Shown here: positions 52,661-62,057 of the stretch, piece by piece
Layout of the letters: each line of letters opens with the position of its first letter
Position numbering within the stretch: position 1 is the first letter of the stretch
DNA from: Pseudonocardiales bacterium
GTDB taxonomy: Bacteria > Actinomycetota > Actinomycetes > Mycobacteriales > Pseudonocardiaceae
Direction: 5' to 3'
Length of the DNA stretch: 64,000 nucleotides
Assembly: GCA_023252195.1 (NCBI GenBank)
Contig: JAHEXI010000004.1
Location: 1-64,000, forward strand
Position numbers and translations under genes: made by a program
The notes under the pieces: model-generated
What the model saw: the letters and a program-made list of their open reading frames with translations, nothing else
Database searches by the model: none
What the model was told of the DNA's origin: nothing

Positions 52661-54337
52661 GTGAGCAGGTTCCTCGACACTCTGGTGGCACACTGCGCAC
52701 CGGATTCACCGACCCGGTCGGACCGCGGCATGACCACCGGTGAGCCCACCCAGCCGCGCCGGGTCACCTGGACGGAAGTCCACCACAAGGCTTTGCACGC
52801 CGCCGGATATCTGGTGGGCACGGCCGCGCCCGGTGTACAACACGGTGACGCGGTGGCGGTGTTAGCTGGTGACCCCGCGCAGATCGCGCCTGCGGTGCAG
52901 GGCGTCTGGTTGGCCGGTGGCAGCGTGACCATGCTGCACCAACCCACCCACCGGGCCGATCTGGCGAGTTGGGCGGCGGACACCATCCGGGTGCTCAGCA
53001 TGATGGACGCCAAGCTGGTGTTGCTCGGGGCGCCCTTCGACCAGCTCGCCCCGCTGCTGGATCAGCGCGGGATCAGCTACCTGATGCTCGCCGCCCTCGA
53101 TGATCCGGCCGTCCAACCAATCAGCGCGCCGGTGCCGGTGGGCGAGGACGACACCGCGCTGCTGCAGCTCACCTCGGGCTCCAGCGCCGAACCCAAAGCC
53201 GTCCGGATCACCCACGGCAACCTTTACGCCAACATGACCGCGATGGCGCAAGCGGGGGCGCTCGACCCGGACAACGACGTGATGGTGTCCTGGTTGCCGC
53301 TGTTCCACGACATGGGGATGGTCGGGTTGCTCACCGTCCCGATGGCGCTGGGGCTGGAATTGGTGAAGGTGACCCCGACGGACTTCATGTCCCGCCCGCT
53401 GCTGTGGGCCGAGCTGATCAGCAAGTACCGCGGCACGATCACCGCGTCGCCGAACTTCGGCTACGCGCTGCTGGCTCGGCGGCTGGCCAACAGCGACGAG
53501 CAATTCGACCTGTCCAGCCTGCGCTTCGCCCTCAATGGAGCCGAACCCATCGAACCGGCGGCGGTCCAGGCCTTCACCCGCGCGGGAGCGCGGTTCGGGC
53601 TGCCGGAGACCTGCATGGTGTGCGCCTACGGGATGGCCGAGGCCACTCTCGCGGTCTCGTTCGCCCCGCTGGGGATCGGCATGCAGGTGGACACCGTGGA
53701 TGCCGACGCTCTGGAGACCGGACGGCGCGCCGCCGTCGCCGAGCCATCGGACCGGGACGTCCGGGCCTTCCCGCGGTTAGGACCGCCGTTGCCCGGGATC
53801 GAGGTGCAGGTGCTCGCCGACGACGGTCGTCCGCTCGGTGAGCGCGAGGTCGGCCGGCTCCAACTGCGCGGCGAGTCGGTGACCCGCCAGTACCTGACCA
53901 CTGCCGGACCTCTGCCCACCCAGGATCCCGACGGATGGTTGGACACCGGCGACGAGGGCTACCTCACCGAGGGTGAGGTGGTGGTCTGCGGGCGGCGCAA
54001 GGACGTCATCATCATGGGCGGGCGCAACATCTACCCGCTCGACATCGAGCGCGCCGCCGGGCTGGTCCCTGGGGTCCGGCCGGGCAACGTGGCGGCCGTG
54101 CGGATGGATGCCGGCGCCCGGCGGGAGTCGTTCGCGGTGGCCGTCGAGTCCAGACAGGCCGGCGACGCCGACGCCGAGCGGATCCTACGCAAGGAGGTCG
54201 CCTCCCGGGTGGTCGATGCGATCGGCCTGCGCCCCGCCGCCGTAGTGATCCTCCCACCCGCCGCCCTACCCAAAACCCCCTCAGGCAAGTTGCGCCGCGC
54301 CGCCGTCCGCGACCGCATCGCGGACTATCTATCCTGA
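52661..54337 (+). CDS. Fatty acyl-AMP ligase / acyl-CoA synthetase-like enzyme
   Basis: 558 residues of the adenylate-forming family. LLQLTSGSSAEPKAVRITHG is the P-loop-like A3 motif, YGMAEATLAVSF the A5 motif, WLDTGDEGYL the A7 motif and GRRKDVIIMGGRNIYP the A8 hinge; PSGKLRR near the end has the A10 Lys. By position after ispE it corresponds to mycobacterial Rv1013 (pks16). It activates a fatty acid as acyl-AMP; whether CoA is the acceptor cannot be told. GTG 52661 is eight bases after TAAGGT. Confidence 0.88.
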   Translation: MSRFLDTLVAHCAPDSPTRSDRGMTTGEPTQPRRVTWTEVHHKALHAAGYLVGTAAPGVQHGDAVAVLAGDPAQIAPAVQGVWLAGGSVTMLHQPTHRADLASWAADTIRVLSMMDAKLVLLGAPFDQLAPLLDQRGISYLMLAALDDPAVQPISAPVPVGEDDTALLQLTSGSSAEPKAVRITHGNLYANMTAMAQAGALDPDNDVMVSWLPLFHDMGMVGLLTVPMALGLELVKVTPTDFMSRPLLWAELISKYRGTITASPNFGYALLARRLANSDEQFDLSSLRFALNGAEPIEPAAVQAFTRAGARFGLPETCMVCAYGMAEATLAVSFAPLGIGMQVDTVDADALETGRRAAVAEPSDRDVRAFPRLGPPLPGIEVQVLADDGRPLGEREVGRLQLRGESVTRQYLTTAGPLPTQDPDGWLDTGDEGYLTEGEVVVCGRRKDVIIMGGRNIYPLDIERAAGLVPGVRPGNVAAVRMDAGARRESFAVAVESRQAGDADAERILRKEVASRVVDAIGLRPAAVVILPPAALPKTPSGKLRRAAVRDRIADYLS

Positions 54338-54339
54338 GC

Positions 54340-54936
54340 TCAGTGCACCCGGTTCTGGGTGGCGGCGAGGCCTTGGGTGAGTAGCTGCTCGACGGCGTCG
54401 GCGCAGCGGTCCACCAGGAAGCCCAGTTCGCGGCGCTGGTCGGCGGAGAAGTCGCGTAGCACGAAGTCAGCCGGGTCCATCCGGCCCGGCGGCCGGCCGA
54501 TACCGAAACGTACCCGCAGGTAGTCCCGGCTGCCCAGGCATTCCGAAATCGAGCGGAGCCCGTTGTGGCCGCCTTCGCCGCCGCCGCGCTTGAGCTTCAG
54601 CACGCCGTAGTCGAGGTCCAAGTCGTCGTGGATGACCACCACATCGGTCGGCGGGATCTTGAAATATCGCGCCGTCGCCGCGACCGGCGGCCCGGAGATA
54701 TTCATGTAGGAACGCGGGCGGGCCAGCACTACCCGGCCCCCAGCCAGCCGCGTTTCCAGGATGTCAGCCCCGGCCTTGTGCGAGGTGAAACGCCCACCAA
54801 CCCGACGGACCAGCTCGTCGAGCACCATGAATCCGACGTTGTGCCGGTTGCTGGCGTAGCTGGGGCCAGGGTTGCCCAGACCCACGATCAGCGCGAGATC
54901 CCCGGCGACCCGGTCGGTGCTGGCCTCAACGGTCAC
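54340..54936 (-). CDS. pth: Peptidyl-tRNA hydrolase
   Basis: 198 residues. [21 protein letters not shown] contains the catalytic His and Asn, [24 protein letters not shown] (Asp) and [13 protein letters not shown] complete the active site. It frees peptides from tRNA after abortive translation. It ends two bases from the acyl-AMP ligase stop (tail to tail) and follows rplY at 20 bases, as in mycobacteria (Rv1014c-Rv1015c). Confidence 0.94.
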   Translation of the reverse strand: MTVEASTDRVAGDLALIVGLGNPGPSYASNRHNVGFMVLDELVRRVGGRFTSHKAGADILETRLAGGRVVLARPRSYMNISGPPVAATARYFKIPPTDVVVIHDDLDLDYGVLKLKRGGGEGGHNGLRSISECLGSRDYLRVRFGIGRPPGRMDPADFVLRDFSADQRRELGFLVDRCADAVEQLLTQGLAATQNRVH

Positions 54937-54956
54937 GGCGTGGTCGAAGGCCCCCG

Positions 54957-55577
54957 TCAGGCCGGCTCGTCAGCGGCCCCAGGTCCGGTGAGCGCCGGCT
55001 CCTCTCCGGTGGCCTCGGCGTCGAGATCCGCGGTGCTCGGTGCCGCGACGATGTTGACCACGAGGTACTCCGGGTCGGTACGCAGCTCCACTCCGGGCGG
55101 CAGCGGGACCTCGCTAGCCAGCACTCGGGTACCGATCGCGGCGCCCTCAACGGAGACCTCGATCTCGTCGGGGATCGACATCGCATCCGCCTCGACCTGC
55201 AGGCTTACCAGTTCCTGGGTGACCAGCGTGTCCGGAGCGGCGTTGCCGGTGACGACGAGGTAGACGTCCACCACCACCTTCTCGCCGCGCCGGATGATCA
55301 GCAGGTCGACGTGTTCGATGTAGCGCCGGAGCGGATGCACGGTGACGGTCTTGGTCAGCGCGAGCTGGGGCCGGCCATCCAGGTCGAGGCTGAGCACGGC
55401 GTTGCTGCCCTGCTCGCGCACCACCCTGGCGAACTCCAGCGCGGGCAGCGCCACGTGCTGCGGGTCGCTGCCGTGCCCGTAGAGCACCGCGGGGATCTTG
55501 CCGGCACGTCGGGTACGGCGGGCGGCGCCTTTGCCGAACTCGGTGCGCGGCTCGGCGGCCAGACGGACCTCGGACAC
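54957..55577 (-). CDS. rplY: 50S ribosomal protein bL25 (Ctc type)
   Basis: 206 residues: an N-terminal L25 domain ([21 protein letters not shown]) that binds 5S rRNA and a C-terminal TL5/CTC domain ([20 protein letters not shown]), then an acidic tail. GTG 55577 has AAGGAG seven bases upstream and removes about 33 unconserved codons of the open frame. Upstream of pth in an apparent operon. Confidence 0.93.
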   Translation of the reverse strand: MSEVRLAAEPRTEFGKGAARRTRRAGKIPAVLYGHGSDPQHVALPALEFARVVREQGSNAVLSLDLDGRPQLALTKTVTVHPLRRYIEHVDLLIIRRGEKVVVDVYLVVTGNAAPDTLVTQELVSLQVEADAMSIPDEIEVSVEGAAIGTRVLASEVPLPPGVELRTDPEYLVVNIVAAPSTADLDAEATGEEPALTGPGAADEPA

Positions 55578-55715
55578 GGTTGGACTCCTTAGCAGCTTCG
55601 AGGCGAGATCGAGGTCGGCGGCGGCCGCCTCATGATCGCTGAGCGGGCGCGCGATGCGACACGCCGCGTCGATCACGAAGAGCGCCAGGCTCTCCCTCGC
55701 CGGGGCAACTCGTCG

Positions 55716-55721
55716 AGTATA
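55716..55721 (-). promoter_or_regulatory. Candidate -10 box of rplY-pth
   Basis: TATACT on the minus strand, about 140 bases before the rplY start, giving a leader of some 130 bases. No good -35. Confidence 0.35.
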
Positions 55722-55802
55722 GGCGGGACGCGGTCACCGGGTCGGCACCAGGGTGGTCTATCGGCGAGATCACGTCATTCGCTCGGGTCGGCGTTGCCGG
55801 CG

Positions 55803-56789
55803 TTAGGCGATGCCGTCGAACAGGCTGGTCACCGAGCCGTCATCGAAGACTGCGTGGATCGCCTGGGCCAGCAGCGGTGCGATGGACAGCACCGTCATCC
55901 CGGGAAAGCGTTTGTGGTCCGGGATGGGCAGGGTGTTGGTGAAGATAACCTCGCGAGCGCCGCAGCTGGACAGCCGCTGGCTAGCGGACTCCGACAGCAC
56001 CCCGTGGGTGGCGGCGACGACGACGTCGGTCGCACCGCCGTCGAGTAGCGCCCGCACGGCGCCGGCCACCGTTCCACCGGTGTCGATCATGTCATCGATC
56101 ACCACGCAGAGCCGACCCTCGATGTCGCCGACCACCCGGTTGGCGATCGCCTTGTTGGGCTCGCGGGGGTTACGGGTCTTGTGGATGAACGCCAGCGGGG
56201 TGCCGCCGAGAGTCTCGGCCCACCGCTCGGCCAGCCGCACCCGGCCGGAGTCCGGCGACACCACGGCCAGCTCACGCCCGGCGTAGGTGTGCTTGACGTG
56301 GTCGGCGAGCACCGGTAAGGCGAACAGATGGTCCACCGGCCCGTCGAAGAAGCCTTGGATCTGCGAGGTGTGCAGGTCCACCGTCATGATCCGGTTCGCG
56401 CCGGCGACCTTGAACATGTCCGCAATGAGACGGGCGGAGATGGGCTCGCGCCCGCGGTGTTTCTTGTCCTGACGGCTGTAGCCCCAGAACGGCATCACGA
56501 CGGTGATCCGCTTCGCCGAGGCGCGCTTGAGCGCGTCCACCATGATCAGCTGCTCCATGATGGAGTCGTTGATCGGAGCGGCGTGCGCCTGCACCACGAA
56601 GGCGTCGCAACCGCGGACCGACTCCTCGAACCGGACGAAGATCTCACCGTTGGCGAAAGCGTAGGCGGACTGCGGAGTGACCGCGATATCGAGATACTTG
56701 GCCACCTCCTCGGCCAGCTCGGGGTGGTAGCGCCCGGAGAACAGCATCAGGCTCTTCTTCGGGATCGCCGACATCGTGGAAAGGGTCAT
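55803..56789 (-). CDS. prs: Ribose-phosphate pyrophosphokinase
   Basis: 328 residues. QAHAAPINDSIMEQLIMVDA, FWGYSRQDKKHRGREPISAR (ATP loop), VDLHTSQIQGFFDGPVDHL and CVVIDDMIDTGGTVAGAV (PRPP site) are diagnostic class I Prs motifs. It makes PRPP for nucleotides, His and Trp and, in actinomycetes, decaprenyl-phosphoribose. ATG 56789 has AGGAG five bases upstream; GTG 56795, overlapping the glmU stop (GTGA), is the alternative. In operon with glmU. Confidence 0.95.
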   Translation of the reverse strand: MTLSTMSAIPKKSLMLFSGRYHPELAEEVAKYLDIAVTPQSAYAFANGEIFVRFEESVRGCDAFVVQAHAAPINDSIMEQLIMVDALKRASAKRITVVMPFWGYSRQDKKHRGREPISARLIADMFKVAGANRIMTVDLHTSQIQGFFDGPVDHLFALPVLADHVKHTYAGRELAVVSPDSGRVRLAERWAETLGGTPLAFIHKTRNPREPNKAIANRVVGDIEGRLCVVIDDMIDTGGTVAGAVRALLDGGATDVVVAATHGVLSESASQRLSSCGAREVIFTNTLPIPDHKRFPGMTVLSIAPLLAQAIHAVFDDGSVTSLFDGIA

Positions 56790-56791
56790 GC

Positions 56792-58279
56792 TCACTCCTG
56801 CCGCGTCTGGTCACCGTAGGCTCGGTCGGGCGGTGGCGCATGCTGGGCCAGCTTTGCTGCGTCTGCAGCCGGCGTTCCTGGACGCTGTCGACTCACCCAG
56901 CCTTCGACGTTGCGCTGACGCCCTCGGGCTACCGCCAGCGCCCCGGGCGGTACGTCCTCGGTGATCACCGAGCCGGCTGCGGTGTAGGCACCGTCGCCGA
57001 TGGTCACCGGGGCCACGAACATATTGTCGGCCCCGGTCCGCGCATGCGCCCCTACGGTGCTGTGGTGCTTGGCCACCCCGTCGTAGTTGACGAACACGGT
57101 GGCCGCGCCGATGTTGCTGCCCTCGCCGATCGTCGCGTCGCCGACGTAGCTCAGATGCGGCACTTTCGCGCCCGCCCCCAGCTCGGCGTTCTTGGTCTCC
57201 ACGAAGGTGCCGACCTTGGCCCGCTCACCGATCCGGCTGCCCGGCCGCAGATAGGCGAACGGACCGATTTGCGCCCCATCGGCGACCACCGCACCGATGG
57301 CATGGGCGCGAACCACGGTGGCGCCCGCGCCGATGGTGCACGCCGACAGGGTCGAGTCCGGTCCGATCGTGGCGCCGGGACCCACCACGGTGCCGGCATG
57401 CAACTGCACTCCCGGATGCAGCACGACGTCCGGGGCGAGCGCGATGTCGGCGTCCAGCCACACCGTGGCCGGGTCGACGACGGTGACACCGGCTCGCATC
57501 CAGTGCTCCAGAAGCCGTCGGTTGTACTCCGCGCCCAGGGCGGCCAGCTGTACCCGATCATTGACTCCGGTCACTAACCACGGGTCCGCGCACCGGTGCG
57601 CACCGACCGCCCTTCCGTGGGCGTGCACCACGCCCAGCACATCAGTGAGGTACAACTCGCCCTGGCTGTTAGCGGGGGCGAGCTGACCCAGCGCATCGTG
57701 CAGCACCTCGGCGTCGAAGGCGTACACCCCGGAGTTGATCTCACAGATGGTGCGCTGCGTTGTGGTGGCGTCGGAGTGCTCGACAATGCCGGTGACCGCA
57801 CCTGAGTCGTCGCGCAGCACCCGGCCGTAGCCGGTCGGGTCTGCCACCTCCGCGGACAGGACGGTCATGGCGTGCCCGGCGCGGTGGTGTTCGGCGATCA
57901 GCCCGGCCAGCGTGGCGGTGTCCAGCAACGGCACGTCCCCGTAACTGACCAGCACCGTCCCGGACAGCCCGGCGGGCAGGACGTCCAACGCGGTGCCGAC
58001 CGCGTGCCCGGTGCCGCGCTGCTCGGCTTGCACGGCGGGGCGCACTTCGCGTCCCAGGGCGGCCGCCACCGCCTGCAGGTGGGCCGCCACCGCGTCTCGA
58101 CCGTGGCCGATGACCACGACCAGGTGCTCCGGGACCAGCCCAGCAGCGGCTCGTACTGAGTGCTCCAGCAGGGACCGCCCGGCCAGCGGGTGCAGCACCT
58201 TGGGAATCGCCGAGCGCATCCGGGTGCCTTCGCCGGCGGCGAGCACTATCGCCGTCGTGAGGCTCCCGTCTGGGAGCAT
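56792..58279 (-). CDS. glmU: Bifunctional GlmU (GlcNAc-1-P uridylyltransferase / GlcN-1-P acetyltransferase)
   Basis: 495 residues. N-terminal pyrophosphorylase: IVLAAGEGTRMRSAIPKVLH. C-terminal left-handed beta-helix acetyltransferase: GPFAYLRPGSRIGERAKVGT, KVPHLSYVGDATIGEGSNIG and NYDGVAKHHSTVGAHARTGA. It makes UDP-GlcNAc for peptidoglycan and mycothiol. Followed by prs with overlapping codons, as in mycobacteria. Codons near the C-terminus (after about 465) are not conserved. Confidence 0.95.
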   Translation of the reverse strand: MLPDGSLTTAIVLAAGEGTRMRSAIPKVLHPLAGRSLLEHSVRAAAGLVPEHLVVVIGHGRDAVAAHLQAVAAALGREVRPAVQAEQRGTGHAVGTALDVLPAGLSGTVLVSYGDVPLLDTATLAGLIAEHHRAGHAMTVLSAEVADPTGYGRVLRDDSGAVTGIVEHSDATTTQRTICEINSGVYAFDAEVLHDALGQLAPANSQGELYLTDVLGVVHAHGRAVGAHRCADPWLVTGVNDRVQLAALGAEYNRRLLEHWMRAGVTVVDPATVWLDADIALAPDVVLHPGVQLHAGTVVGPGATIGPDSTLSACTIGAGATVVRAHAIGAVVADGAQIGPFAYLRPGSRIGERAKVGTFVETKNAELGAGAKVPHLSYVGDATIGEGSNIGAATVFVNYDGVAKHHSTVGAHARTGADNMFVAPVTIGDGAYTAAGSVITEDVPPGALAVARGRQRNVEGWVSRQRPGTPAADAAKLAQHAPPPDRAYGDQTRQE

Positions 58280-58451
58280 CGCCTGTCCTTCCCGACCTCG
58301 GGTGGGCTGTGTGCCTGTGCGGCCCTGACAGGTCGGATCCTACGGGGGCACGAGCCTCGGCGAGCGCTTCGACGTCAATTCGTTGTTCACCCGCTAGTCA
58401 TCCCAGGTGGGCTTCGCGGAGACCGGGCAGGTCGCTGCCCTCAGGCTCGGG

Positions 58452-58507
58452 CGAACTCAACAGCAGCGCTATCCAGCGTCGATCAAACAGCTCTGCTGTT
58501 GAGTTCG
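58452..58507. terminator. 15-bp hairpin between the SOD-like gene and glmU
   Basis: Arms CGAACTCAACAGCAG (58452-58466) and CTGCTGTTGAGTTCG (58493-58507), perfect, 26-base loop. Related to the hairpin at 44582. It lies after the stop of the leftward SOD-like gene. Confidence 0.65.
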
Positions 58508-58532
58508 GGAACTGTGGGGGCCGGTGCTGCCC

Positions 58533-59246
58533 TCACTGACTGGGCACGAGGGTGACGCAGGCGATCGGGGCGCCCGTCGCGCCGGCCTGGCCCGGGGCTG
58601 TCGGGGTGGCCGTCGCTTCGTGCAACTCGATCGATCCGGGTCTGCGGTCGGTGAAGCCGAAGGGCACAGTGGTCTGCGAGGTGCCTTGGCCGGCCGCGTC
58701 GGTGCGAATGTCTTGCCAGATCTCGTTGCGTGGGTTGGCGTACCGGGGATTGGTCGACGCCGCTTGGGGGCTCGCGGCGGGATCAATGCGATTTTGGTAG
58801 TACGGCCCGGCGTCTTGGCCGGTGGTGCCACAGGCATTGGTGTGCGCGGCAGCGGCGTAGCTCCGATTTGGCAGCAGCCCGGCGACCACCAACGTCGCTA
58901 CGGTGCGGGGGTAGTAGCCCGAGGGGGTGACGCTGGCCAGGACCGCTGCGTCGGGCGGCGCCAGGGATGGGTTGTAGGTGATCGCCTTGGAGGCCGGATC
59001 CGGTGGCGTGAAAGTACCGCTGCCGGACAGAGCTGTGGGATCTGGGCGGGCATGGCTTACAGGTGTCTGCGCAGCCGCCTGCGACGACGGCTGGTGACCG
59101 CAGGCCATCGGCGTGAAAGCCAGGACGGTCGCAGCGACGGCGAGCGTGAGCCTGCGGCCTCTTTGGCGAACAGTGACCGACTGTTTACCCAGCGCAGCTT
59201 TAGTGGCGGGCCTGTGAGGCTTCTCACTCAGTAATGGTGGTTTCAT
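58533..59246 (-). CDS. Secreted Cu/Zn-superoxide-dismutase-like protein, metal site degenerate
   Basis: 237 residues. A basic start and a hydrophobic stretch (LTLAVAATVLAFTPMAC) give a signal peptide, perhaps a weak lipobox at the Cys. The rest resembles actinobacterial SodC-like proteins: LPNRSYAAAAHTNACGTTGQ, AGPYYQNRIDP, RYANPRNEIWQDIRTD and IELHEATATPTAPGQAG. Where SodC has HxH and HEH, this protein has AxH and HEA, and GPHYQH is GPYYQN, so several Cu/Zn ligands are missing. Dismutase activity is doubtful. GGGAG lies nine bases before ATG 59246. Confidence 0.65.
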   Translation of the reverse strand: MKPPLLSEKPHRPATKAALGKQSVTVRQRGRRLTLAVAATVLAFTPMACGHQPSSQAAAQTPVSHARPDPTALSGSGTFTPPDPASKAITYNPSLAPPDAAVLASVTPSGYYPRTVATLVVAGLLPNRSYAAAAHTNACGTTGQDAGPYYQNRIDPAASPQAASTNPRYANPRNEIWQDIRTDAAGQGTSQTTVPFGFTDRRPGSIELHEATATPTAPGQAGATGAPIACVTLVPSQ

Positions 59247-59360
59247 GTATGTATACTCCCGCGCCCGCCGGCACTCCGCGAGACGATCTTCAGTCGTGTG
59301 GGTGATCTTCCGCGGATATCAGGGAGAGGTGGTGATCTTGAAGCTATCTCTGACCGGCCG

Positions 59361-59431
59361 CTCCGCCGCCAGGATTCGAACCTGGACCATCGGAACCAAA
59401 ATCCGAGGTGCTGCCTTTACACTACGGCGGA
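59361..59431 (-). tRNA. tRNA-Gln (anticodon UUG)
   Basis: On the minus strand: acceptor TCCGCCG pairs with CGGCGGA, anticodon stem TCGGA/TCCGA encloses TTTTGGT (anticodon TTG), T arm CCAGG-TTCGAAT-CCTGG. 71 nt with discriminator G; no encoded CCA. Confidence 0.95.
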
Positions 59432-59677
59432 AGAGCGGGCCGCAACCCGCTGGCACATGGTGCCACGGCCGCTGCGCTCACCTCAGCGCAACCCTCCCCG
59501 GCGTTACTGAGGCGGTATCGCCGGGTCGGCGTCTGGCCACCACCGGCGTCGGACGGATAACCTACGGTTCAGTTACTTATGTCATGCGGGTCACCCGGGG
59601 TTTCGCCGCAGGTGCAAGCATGACGGTACTGCGGCGTGGCGGTTATCCGCGCCTGTCGACATGAGGAGCACCGGCCG

Positions 59678-60622
59678 ATGACGTTGACCGCCGACGCCGA
59701 CCAGCAACGCACCGGGCCCGAGCCGAATCTTTCGGGGCAGCGAACGTGGGGACCGCAGATTTTGGTGTACCTCTTTGTGCTCTCTCCCATGCTGGCTTTG
59801 GTGGTCGCGGTGCCGGTCGCCTGGGGGTGGGGGCTGGGCTGGGTGGACGTCGCGATGTTTGTGGGCAGCTACTTCATCAGCCTGCTCGGCGTGACTGTCG
59901 GGTACCACCGGTACTTCACCCATGGCGCATTCAAGGCGAAGCGGTGGTTGCGGGTGGGCCTGGCGGTGATGGGTAGTACCGCCATGCAGGGTCCGCTGCT
60001 GCATTGGGTCGCCGACCACCGACGCCATCATGCGTACTCCGACAAGGAGGGCGACCCGCATTCGCCGTGGCTGTTCGGTACTTCCCCGATGGCTGTGGCC
60101 AAGGGCTTCTGGCATGCCCACATGGGCTGGCTGTTCAACCGCGACCTGTCCAACCCGCGCCGGTTCGTCCCAGACCTGTTGGCCGATCCGACCATGGTCC
60201 GGGTGAGCAAGCTGTTCTGGTTGTGGACCGGGATCTGGCTCGTGCTGCCGGGAATCATCGGCGGGTTGGTGACCTGGTCCTGGTGGGCCGTGCTGACCGG
60301 GTTGTTCTGGGCTGGGTTGGTGCGCGTGTCGTTCCTGCATCACGTCACCTGGGCGGTGAACTCGGTCTGTCACATGATCGGCAACCGGCCGTTCGACTCC
60401 CGGGACAAGGCCGCGAATTTCTGGCCGATGGCGATCCTTTCCGCCGGGGAGTCCTGGCACAACCTGCACCATGCCGATCCGACGTCAGCGCGGCACGGCG
60501 TGCTCCGCGGGCAGATCGACATCTCGGCCCGAGTGATCTGGTTGTTCGAGAAGCTCGGTTGGGTCTGGAACGTCCGCTGGCCGACGCCGCAGCGGCTGGC
60601 GAAGCTTGCGGCGAGGGCTTAG
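59678..60622 (+). CDS. Acyl-CoA/acyl-lipid desaturase (delta-9 type)
   Basis: 314 residues, four to five membrane helices. The three His boxes are all present: HRYFTH, HRRHH and HNLHH, binding the di-iron centre. GYHRYFTHGAFKAKRWLR and WVADHRRHHAYSDKEGDPHS are typical of stearoyl-CoA-type desaturases. It introduces a double bond in acyl chains in the membrane, using an external reductase. ATG 59678 follows GAGGAG. Confidence 0.93.
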   Translation: MTLTADADQQRTGPEPNLSGQRTWGPQILVYLFVLSPMLALVVAVPVAWGWGLGWVDVAMFVGSYFISLLGVTVGYHRYFTHGAFKAKRWLRVGLAVMGSTAMQGPLLHWVADHRRHHAYSDKEGDPHSPWLFGTSPMAVAKGFWHAHMGWLFNRDLSNPRRFVPDLLADPTMVRVSKLFWLWTGIWLVLPGIIGGLVTWSWWAVLTGLFWAGLVRVSFLHHVTWAVNSVCHMIGNRPFDSRDKAANFWPMAILSAGESWHNLHHADPTSARHGVLRGQIDISARVIWLFEKLGWVWNVRWPTPQRLAKLAARA

Positions 60623-60920
60623 CCGGCTACCGGAACACCGGTTACTCCGCTGCGTAATTGCATGGTGACTATACGCATACAACACGCTGTGGCACTGATT
60701 GCGCCATTCGGGTGAACGTTGCGGGTGTTACAGTAACCGAGTAACGACTGGCAGTGGGCAGTAGATATACGCAGTGTGGGGAGGGGCGAACCCACTGTAC
60801 GAGAGGGTGAGTACGGCACGCTGGACCCGTTGGGGGCCGTAGGCGTGCTCACTTCCGTGCGAGTTGCAGAACATTCAGTTGTCGGAAGACATCTCGAGTC
60901 ACGGTAGGGGGCCCGTCTCG
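60623..60920. promoter_or_regulatory. Control region of the glycan cluster
   Basis: About 300 bases without a gene. GTTAC-A-GTAAC (60727-60737) is a perfect palindrome followed at once by another GAGTAAC, and TAGATATACG at about 60760 can serve as -10. This may be a regulator site for the downstream operon. Confidence 0.4.
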
Positions 60921-62057
60921 ATGAAGTTCGTTGCAAGTACCGCCCAACCGGCCGCAAACCTAGCTGGCGGCGAACCGGGAGGTCTCACGACCTTCGGTCC
61001 CGATGTTCGCGTGGCTGTGGTGGGCTATGGCTACTGGGGCTCCAAACACATGCGAGTGCTCAGCAGTATGCCGGGTGTGCGAGTGACCATCGTCGACGAG
61101 GATCCCGAGCGGATCGCGGAGGCGAGGCGAAACTACCCACAGGCTGAATCAGCACTGCGTCTCGGCGAGGTGTTGGGACGGGTGGACGCGGTGGTCGTCG
61201 CGACCCCGCCGGCCGCGCATGCCCAGGTCGCGCTGCAAGCGCTGCGCCAGGGGCGGCACGCTCTGGTGGAGAAACCGCTGGCCACGACCGTCGAGGACGC
61301 GCAGGAGATGGTCGACGCCGCGGCGGCCAACGGGGTGCACCTCATGGCGGGGCATACCTTCGAGTACAACGCGGCCGTCTGGAAACTGAAGGAGATCATC
61401 GATTCGGGTGAGCTCGGCAGGGTCCTCTACATCGACGCCGCTCGGCTGAGCCTGGGCAAGTACCAGCGTGACTGCAACGTCATCTGGGACCTCGCTCCAC
61501 ACGACATCTCGATCGCGACGTTCCTGCTCGGCGAAGTGCCCCGGTCCACCTGGGTATGGGCTAAACGGCATGTTGGGCACCGTCACGCCGACGTGGCCTA
61601 CCTGCGACTGGACTTCGAGAAGGCGGCCACCCACGCATTCGTGCACGTCAGCTGGTTGGACCCATGCAAGGAACGGCGGGTCACCATCGTCGGTGAACGC
61701 AAGATGGTCGTCTACAACGATATGTCGGACAATGAGCGTATCCGGATATACGACATCGGCGTCGATCCGACCGATCCCGACGACCATGGTGAATCGCACG
61801 CGATGCCGGTTTCTTATCGAACCGGCGATATCGTGTCACCATTCATTCAGTTCAATGAGCCGCTGCTGGTCCAGGACAGCCATTTCATCGACTGTATTCG
61901 TACCGGCGCTAAGCCGAACACACCCGGCGAGCGCGGGCTGGATATCGTCCGGGTCCTGGCCGCGACCGATGTTGCGGAGGCTACCGGGCGCCCAGCCTTC
62001 GTCGCTGGCAGCATCGATCCGGCTGGTACGGAGCGGGTGCGGGAGGTGGCCTCATGA
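60921..62057 (+). CDS. Gfo/Idh/MocA-family sugar dehydrogenase
   Basis: 378 residues. Rossmann fold VRVAVVGYGYWGSKHMRVL, EKPLATTVEDAQEMV with the family's catalytic Lys (EKP), and WDLAPHDISIATFLLG in the substrate domain. Likely an NAD(P)-dependent oxidase of a nucleotide sugar (for example a UDP-GlcNAc-type 3-dehydrogenase), because its stop overlaps the DegT aminotransferase start (ATGA): oxidation to a keto-sugar followed by transamination is the common pairing. ATG 60921 begins the protein just upstream of the Rossmann core. Confidence 0.9.
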   Translation: MKFVASTAQPAANLAGGEPGGLTTFGPDVRVAVVGYGYWGSKHMRVLSSMPGVRVTIVDEDPERIAEARRNYPQAESALRLGEVLGRVDAVVVATPPAAHAQVALQALRQGRHALVEKPLATTVEDAQEMVDAAAANGVHLMAGHTFEYNAAVWKLKEIIDSGELGRVLYIDAARLSLGKYQRDCNVIWDLAPHDISIATFLLGEVPRSTWVWAKRHVGHRHADVAYLRLDFEKAATHAFVHVSWLDPCKERRVTIVGERKMVVYNDMSDNERIRIYDIGVDPTDPDDHGESHAMPVSYRTGDIVSPFIQFNEPLLVQDSHFIDCIRTGAKPNTPGERGLDIVRVLAATDVAEATGRPAFVAGSIDPAGTERVREVAS

